Source of the DNA: Anaerolineae bacterium
Lineage (GTDB): Bacteria; Chloroflexota; Anaerolineae; Promineifilales; Promineifilaceae
DNA: 64,000 nucleotides
Direction: 5' to 3'
NCBI GenBank assembly: GCA_019637635.1
Contig: JAHBVI010000009.1
Coordinates: 27,935 to 91,934 of the forward strand
In this document: piece by piece, positions 60,305 through 64,000 of the stretch
How the letters are laid out: each line of letters begins with the position of its first letter
Position numbering within the stretch: the stretch's first letter is position 1
The notes under the pieces: model-generated
The model's database searches: none
Seen by the model: the letters and a program-made list of their open reading frames with translations, nothing else
Told to the model about the DNA's origin: nothing
Position numbers and translations under genes: made by a program

Positions 60305-60630
60305 GAGAATATGACCTTCTTCATCGGTAGCTGTCATGGCAAAAGGGCAAACAACCTTCCGGTATATTCACCACTATGGTCATATATTCTGGTTTGACGG
60401 CCGTCAAACGATGGCAGTTTGTGCGTGAGAGTGGAAACTGGTTCAACCGATTATCAATTGCAGGGACTCCCAACGAGTAAAAAAGTGCTGTATACCCTCA
60501 CCACAAGAACAGCCACAATGCCTTTTTGCCTCAATCAATCTGTTAAAAAAATAAATGAATACCAATAATCAAAAAAGATGGTAGCACAGGCCAGATGAAG
60601 CGGCAACCAGGATTAAGACTGGCAGACAAA
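60305..60630. other. 326-bp spacer without a gene
   Basis: It contains the presumed promoter region of the PIN/TRAM gene and the downstream region of the membrane-protein gene. One ACGGCCGT (60398-60405) is present. No credible ORF, RNA or repeat was seen. Confidence 0.6.
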
Positions 60631-60662
60631 AACGTCTGGCGTTTTGGTAAACGCCAGACGTT
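60631..60662 (-). terminator. Terminator of the four-helix membrane protein gene
   Basis: Arms 60631-60644 and 60649-60662 pair perfectly (14 bp, 4-nt loop). On the minus strand the stem runs into a short U-tract (A-run 60628-60632). It lies 8 bp beyond the stop codon of the gene ending at 60670. Confidence 0.85.
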
Positions 60663-60669
60663 TGGGGAA

Positions 60670-61497
60670 TCAACGTGGCTGACGGCGGGGTGGGATTGGC
60701 GGCGCGTTTGTTGGCCTGCCTGCCGTGTGTTCGGGTGGTGAGGCGCTCATCGCCGGGCGGGTAGAGGGGCGCGGTGGCCCTGAGCGGGCATAGGTTGGCG
60801 CCGATGGCGCGCCGCCTGTAGGCTGCTCACCGTTTGTGGACCGGGAAGCCGGGCGGCTGGTGCGCACAACCGCCGGTTTGGCCGGCTCCTCGGTGGCAGC
60901 AGACGTCGCCTGAGAACGGCGCAGGTCACGCATGTCAAAAATATATTCACCGGCCACAGAAAACGCGCCAATAAACAAGATGCGCGTCAGCCATACCAGT
61001 GTGGCCACAAAAAACGGCACCCAACGCAGCAGTTGTTCGCGGCTGAGGACTTCGTTGCCAAAGTCATGGGTCAGCAATGTGACCGAAACGGCCCACCAGG
61101 TCATCATGGCATTCATGGTGGCGGCAATGAGCCAGGCGCCCATCAAATACCATACGGCCGTTGGCTCTTGCCGCCCGCGCTCCGGGGTAAACAAACGGGC
61201 CAGCCCGGCAAAATCAATCGCACAAAAAGCCACCGCCAGAATCGTGGCCCACCGCAGCCCGGCAAAACTCACCTCGCCCAGTAAATTATCCAGCGCATAG
61301 CGCGTGGTATCAAAGTTAAACAGTTCAAATGCTACCAACGCTACCAGCAAGATAACGCCGGCAATGAGTTTGCGCGAGACATTCAGGTTTGCCAGTAAGT
61401 GAGCTTGTGACTCCTCTTGTGGCCCACTGTCAGGCAAGCCCCGACCAGGTAAGCCATGACCACCGCCGCCCCGGAAAAATACGCCCTGTTTTCGCAT
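60670..61497 (-). CDS. Four-helix membrane protein with Pro/Ser/Arg-rich tail
   Basis: The 275-aa protein starts at ATG 61497 (AGGGA upstream). The 105 codons of open frame before it show no protein character. After a Gly-rich start ('FFRGGGGHGLPGRGLPDSGP') four helices follow: 'LIAGVILLVALVAFELFNF', 'WATILAVAFCAIDFAGLARL', 'WYLMGAWLIAATMNAMMTWW' and 'VPFFVATLVWLTRILFIGAF'. The last 85 residues are a low-complexity cytoplasmic tail ('SRPASRSTNGEQPTGGAPSA', 'RSGPPRPSTRPAMSASPPEH'). I do not recognise the family. A four-helix bundle with disordered tail is compatible with an anchor for other proteins. Gene stands alone. Confidence 0.75.
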   Translation of the reverse strand: MRKQGVFFRGGGGHGLPGRGLPDSGPQEESQAHLLANLNVSRKLIAGVILLVALVAFELFNFDTTRYALDNLLGEVSFAGLRWATILAVAFCAIDFAGLARLFTPERGRQEPTAVWYLMGAWLIAATMNAMMTWWAVSVTLLTHDFGNEVLSREQLLRWVPFFVATLVWLTRILFIGAFSVAGEYIFDMRDLRRSQATSAATEEPAKPAVVRTSRPASRSTNGEQPTGGAPSAPTYARSGPPRPSTRPAMSASPPEHTAGRPTNAPPIPPRRQPR

Positions 61498-61912
61498 GAT
61501 AGAGTTCCCTGCAAGTGTGCGGCCACTTGCCAGACAATGCTGCTCCGCCTCAGCATTGGTGTTGATGTTCCGCAGAATTTCCTTGTTGTTGTGAATTTGC
61601 CATCTCCGGCTCATTCTCGCGTTTGTCGCCCTGATACCTTCTGCCGCCGGTGGTGATGTGTGCCAGAGAGAGGGGTAGCGCCGGCAAGGGTCGCATCTTG
61701 CCGGCGCTGTAAAGGGGAAGAGGGTATGTGTTGAGAAGAGGGAAGAGGGTTTGTATGTCTGACAAGAATAATAGCACAGATGTTCTATTAAGTCAATAAG
61801 AAAAACGGCCAAACGGCCAAACGTTCACGGCCGTCCCCCCTCCTCCCTTTCTCTTTTTCCTCATCAAAGTCACAGCCACGCCGCGCCAAAACCGCGTATA
61901 ATCCGCGCCAGC

Positions 61913-63289
61913 ATGAAAGGTAGCCTGAAACATCTCTCCTACTGCCTGTTGTTATTTTTCTTATCCGCCTGTTCCCTGGGCCAGATGCTGGAAGAAGCCC
62001 CCCTGCCCACGCCGGTAGCCACGGCTCAACCCTGGTCACTGGCGCTTGCGCCCTCCGGCGACCTGGTGTTTGACCCGGTGAGTGACGTAGTGCCGGCCGT
62101 GGACCCGGATGTTGCCGGTTTGGTCACGGCCGTTTCCCATCAGCAGCTCATGGGGTATGTACAGGCGGTGGAAAGTTTTGGCACGCGCAACACCTTTAGC
62201 GCCACCGACAACCCCACGTTTGGCATTGGTGCGGCGCGGCAGTGGATTTTTAACGAATTTCAGCGGGTGGGCAACGGCCGTCTTCAAGTACAGTTCCAAA
62301 AATTCCCCGTTTATTACTACGGGTTTGCTGCCGAAGGCTGGAATGTGGTCGCCACCCTGCCGGGCACATCCGGCAGCAACGACGCTATTGTCATCATGTC
62401 CCACTATGATACCCGCCCCGACAGCGCCGTTGATGGCGAAAGCCTGGCGCCAGGCGCCAATGACAACGGCAGCGGCATCAGCCTGCTGCTAGAAAGCGCC
62501 CGCCTGCTCAGTTCCCGCGAATGGAACCAGACCATCATCTTCCTGGCTACGGCCGCCGAAGAACAAGAAACTCAGGGGGCGCGCCTGTTTGTGCAAGAGG
62601 CTTTTTTGGGGGGCCTGGACGTTATAGCCGCCATCAACTATGACGGCGTGGGCGGCGAGGTGGGCATCCCCCAAAACATTCGCCTCTTTGCGCCGGAACT
62701 GCACCAATCCGCGGCCGGTGAACTGGCCCGCTACTATGAATTTGTGGCCGGGCTATATGTGCCCACCTTTCCCATTCACCTGATTAACGCGGCCGATCGG
62801 GAAGGGCGCTACGGTGACCAGCGTGAGTTTTTGAATGCCGGTATGCCCGCCATCCGTCTGACCCAGTCCGTTGAAAACCCCGATTTGCTGAACTCCCGCC
62901 GCGATAGCTGGTCACAAATTGATTATCGTTATTTACAGCAAGTGGTACAGATGAATGTGGCGGTGGTAGCCAACCTGGCCGGCTCTCCGGCCACGCCAGA
63001 GGTGCCCCTGATTCGGGCCATGGAAGAACCAGGGCAATATCGCCTGAACTGGCCGGTAGACCCGGCAGCAGCGGGTTATGTCATTGCCTTTCGCCCGGTC
63101 AATCAGGAACGCTATCCGGCATTTCGATTTGTACGGGCGCGGGAAGCGGGGGATATTGCCTTAACCGGGTTTGATCCCGGCGCAACTTATGCAGTGAGCA
63201 TGGCGGCGCTGGATATACACGGCCGTGTCAGCCATTTTACCTCTGAAGTCCTGGTGGAGCCGGTTCTCCAGACGGCGAGTAATCCCTGA
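61913..63289 (+). CDS. M28-family metallopeptidase lipoprotein
   Basis: The 458-aa lipoprotein has signal 'KHLSYCLLLFFLSACSLGQ' with lipobox LSAC. The M28 zinc aminopeptidase core is 'AIVIMSHYDTRPDSAVDGES' (first His/Asp), 'LAPGANDNGSGISLLLESAR' (bridging Asp), 'IIFLATAAEEQETQGARLFV' (catalytic Glu and Glu ligand) and 'AINYDGVGGEVGIPQ'. A C-terminal fibronectin-III-like module follows (about 365-455, 'GQYRLNWPVDPAAAGYVIAF'). A TATAAT lies at 61897-61902, only 10 bp before the ATG, so the leader is very short. It overlaps the convergent phosphatase gene by 53 bp. Confidence 0.92.
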   Translation: MKGSLKHLSYCLLLFFLSACSLGQMLEEAPLPTPVATAQPWSLALAPSGDLVFDPVSDVVPAVDPDVAGLVTAVSHQQLMGYVQAVESFGTRNTFSATDNPTFGIGAARQWIFNEFQRVGNGRLQVQFQKFPVYYYGFAAEGWNVVATLPGTSGSNDAIVIMSHYDTRPDSAVDGESLAPGANDNGSGISLLLESARLLSSREWNQTIIFLATAAEEQETQGARLFVQEAFLGGLDVIAAINYDGVGGEVGIPQNIRLFAPELHQSAAGELARYYEFVAGLYVPTFPIHLINAADREGRYGDQREFLNAGMPAIRLTQSVENPDLLNSRRDSWSQIDYRYLQQVVQMNVAVVANLAGSPATPEVPLIRAMEEPGQYRLNWPVDPAAAGYVIAFRPVNQERYPAFRFVRAREAGDIALTGFDPGATYAVSMAALDIHGRVSHFTSEVLVEPVLQTASNP

Positions 63290-63917
63290 TGTGTGCGGCC
63301 TGAAAGCCGGAGAAATAGAGACGGCCGTCCGCCCACACCATCGCCTCCAGAATCGCCCCATTTGGCAGCCAGACCCCTCGCGCAAAATGACTGTATCGCT
63401 GCATCGCCTCCGGCGTCGCCTCAGTAGCGCCGGTCAGCGCCGACCAGAGCAGCGCCCGTAAAAACAGTCCATGGCTAAACACGGCCACAAATCCGGCCGT
63501 TTGCGCCCGCATAAGTTGCAGCGTCTCCTGCACCCGCGCCAGCAGCGCCGCAAACGATTCACCACCGCCCCCTTCTTCTTCCCAGGGATCGTTGCGTTCC
63601 CAATAAGCCTGAGCAAAGGGGCCGCGCTCCGTGCCGGTGGTGCCACTGTAACGCTCCGGGCCCAGGTAGCTGAATTCGTGAACCGGCCAGGTGACGACGG
63701 GGACGTGGGGAAAGCGGTTGAGGGTGGGCACGGCCGTTTCCCGTGCCCGCACATACGATGACACCACCATCAAATCTGGCGCTTCCGTAAACGCCCCCGC
63801 GATCAGCGCCGCCTCCTCATGCCCCCGCGCCGTCAACTCCGACTCCGCCGGATGCCGGGTGGGTAAATCCGCGTTAGATACACTCTCCCCATGCCGAATA
63901 AACCAGACTCTTGTCAT
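63237..63917 (-). CDS. Histidine phosphatase (phosphoglycerate mutase-like)
   Basis: The 226-aa enzyme has the catalytic 'VWFIRHGESVSNADL' (His9 is phosphorylated, RHG motif), 'VVSSYVRARETAVPTLNRFP' (second Arg), Glu region 'FSYLGPERYSGTTGTERGPF' and the second His in 'FVAVFSHGLFLRALLWSAL'. Such enzymes dephosphorylate sugar phosphates or small metabolites; a mutase role is less likely in the absence of longer loops. The 3' end overlaps the M28 gene by 53 bp on the opposite strand. Confidence 0.9.
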   Translation of the reverse strand: MTRVWFIRHGESVSNADLPTRHPAESELTARGHEEAALIAGAFTEAPDLMVVSSYVRARETAVPTLNRFPHVPVVTWPVHEFSYLGPERYSGTTGTERGPFAQAYWERNDPWEEEGGGGESFAALLARVQETLQLMRAQTAGFVAVFSHGLFLRALLWSALTGATEATPEAMQRYSHFARGVWLPNGAILEAMVWADGRLYFSGFQAAHIRDYSPSGEPAPPGLQR

Positions 63918-63949
63918 ACAATCACCTGATAAAGATTGGACAATGAGGA

Positions 63950-63995
63950 GTCTGGCATCCTCAGATGCCAGACAGGGCGCATCTGAGGCTGCGCC
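63950..63995. repeat. Two small hairpins at the right edge
   Basis: GTCTGGCATC (63950-63959) pairs with GATGCCAGAC (63964-63973), and GGCGCA (63976-63981) pairs with TGCGCC (63990-63995). The GCATCCTCAGATGCC-type loop resembles 18614-18635. The window ends here. Confidence 0.7.
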
Positions 63996-64000
63996 GCTCC

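Noticed and set aside
61498..61812. N-terminal extension of the four-helix membrane protein
   Set aside because: Cys/Pro/His-rich read-through without a start signal; ATG 61497 has a ribosome binding site.
1..64000. tRNA or rRNA genes, prophage, integrase, insertion sequence
   Set aside because: No cloverleaf, rRNA core, transposase or integrase motif was recognised on either strand.

Overview
This 64 kb window reads as chromosomal DNA of a free-living, carbohydrate-using heterotroph. I infer Chloroflexota (Anaerolineae/Promineifilum-like). The lipoproteins have Thr/Pro-rich linkers behind the lipobox, base composition is moderately GC-rich, and short intergenic repeats are very abundant. 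No rRNA, tRNA, CRISPR array, prophage or insertion sequence was seen. The taxonomic call is inference.

Layout. 0.1-2.5 kb: a secreted repeat protein and a lipoprotein. 2.4-7.8 kb: a translationally coupled surface-polysaccharide operon (two GT4 glycosyltransferases, pyruvyltransferase, flippase, methyltransferase remnant). 8-13.6 kb: icd, a phosphofructokinase, thiD, a GbsR/MarR regulator with its own palindromic operator, yjjX and a DUF2804 protein. 13.7-28.5 kb: a pentose regulon, with a sugar ABC importer (two permeases, one ATPase, two paralogous binding proteins), a YesM/YesN-type two-component system, araD, araB, a LacI-type regulator and divergent araA. Twin LacI-type operators lie in the divergent promoter region. 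28.7-33.7 kb: a VCBS fragment, an SDR oxidoreductase, then a tandem glycine riboswitch controlling gcvH-gcvP. 33.8-36 kb: a DUF433/DUF5615 toxin-antitoxin pair and a frame-disrupted beta-propeller lipoprotein. 36.2-41.5 kb: a small membrane protein, a glycerophosphodiesterase and a PotABCD/FbpABC-like ABC importer. 41.8-48 kb: higBA, a berberine-bridge-type oxidoreductase, a small anchored protein, a large LuxR/TPR regulator and a Uma2 nuclease. 48.3-56.7 kb: maltodextrin utilisation (two GH13 enzymes, malGFE, MarR regulator). 56.9-64 kb: rlmB, cysS, a PIN/TRAM membrane protein, an unknown membrane protein, an M28 peptidase and a histidine phosphatase.

Two window-wide layers stand out. First, the octamer palindrome ACGGCCGT occurs about 115 times by hand count, where chance predicts one or two, in genes and spacers alike, like the HIP1 palindrome of cyanobacteria. 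Second, many intergenic gaps carry inverted repeats whose arms are themselves tandem 7-8-mers (GAGATTR, GTGATGC, GTAATCG, GTAATTGR, GCAGTRA, GTGTCAG). These sit at or within a few bases of stop codons and in seven cases overlap the stop. One of them forms the P2/P3 arm of glycine-riboswitch aptamer I. In the methyltransferase remnant, the apparent junction of an internal in-frame deletion lies on an ACGGCCGT copy.
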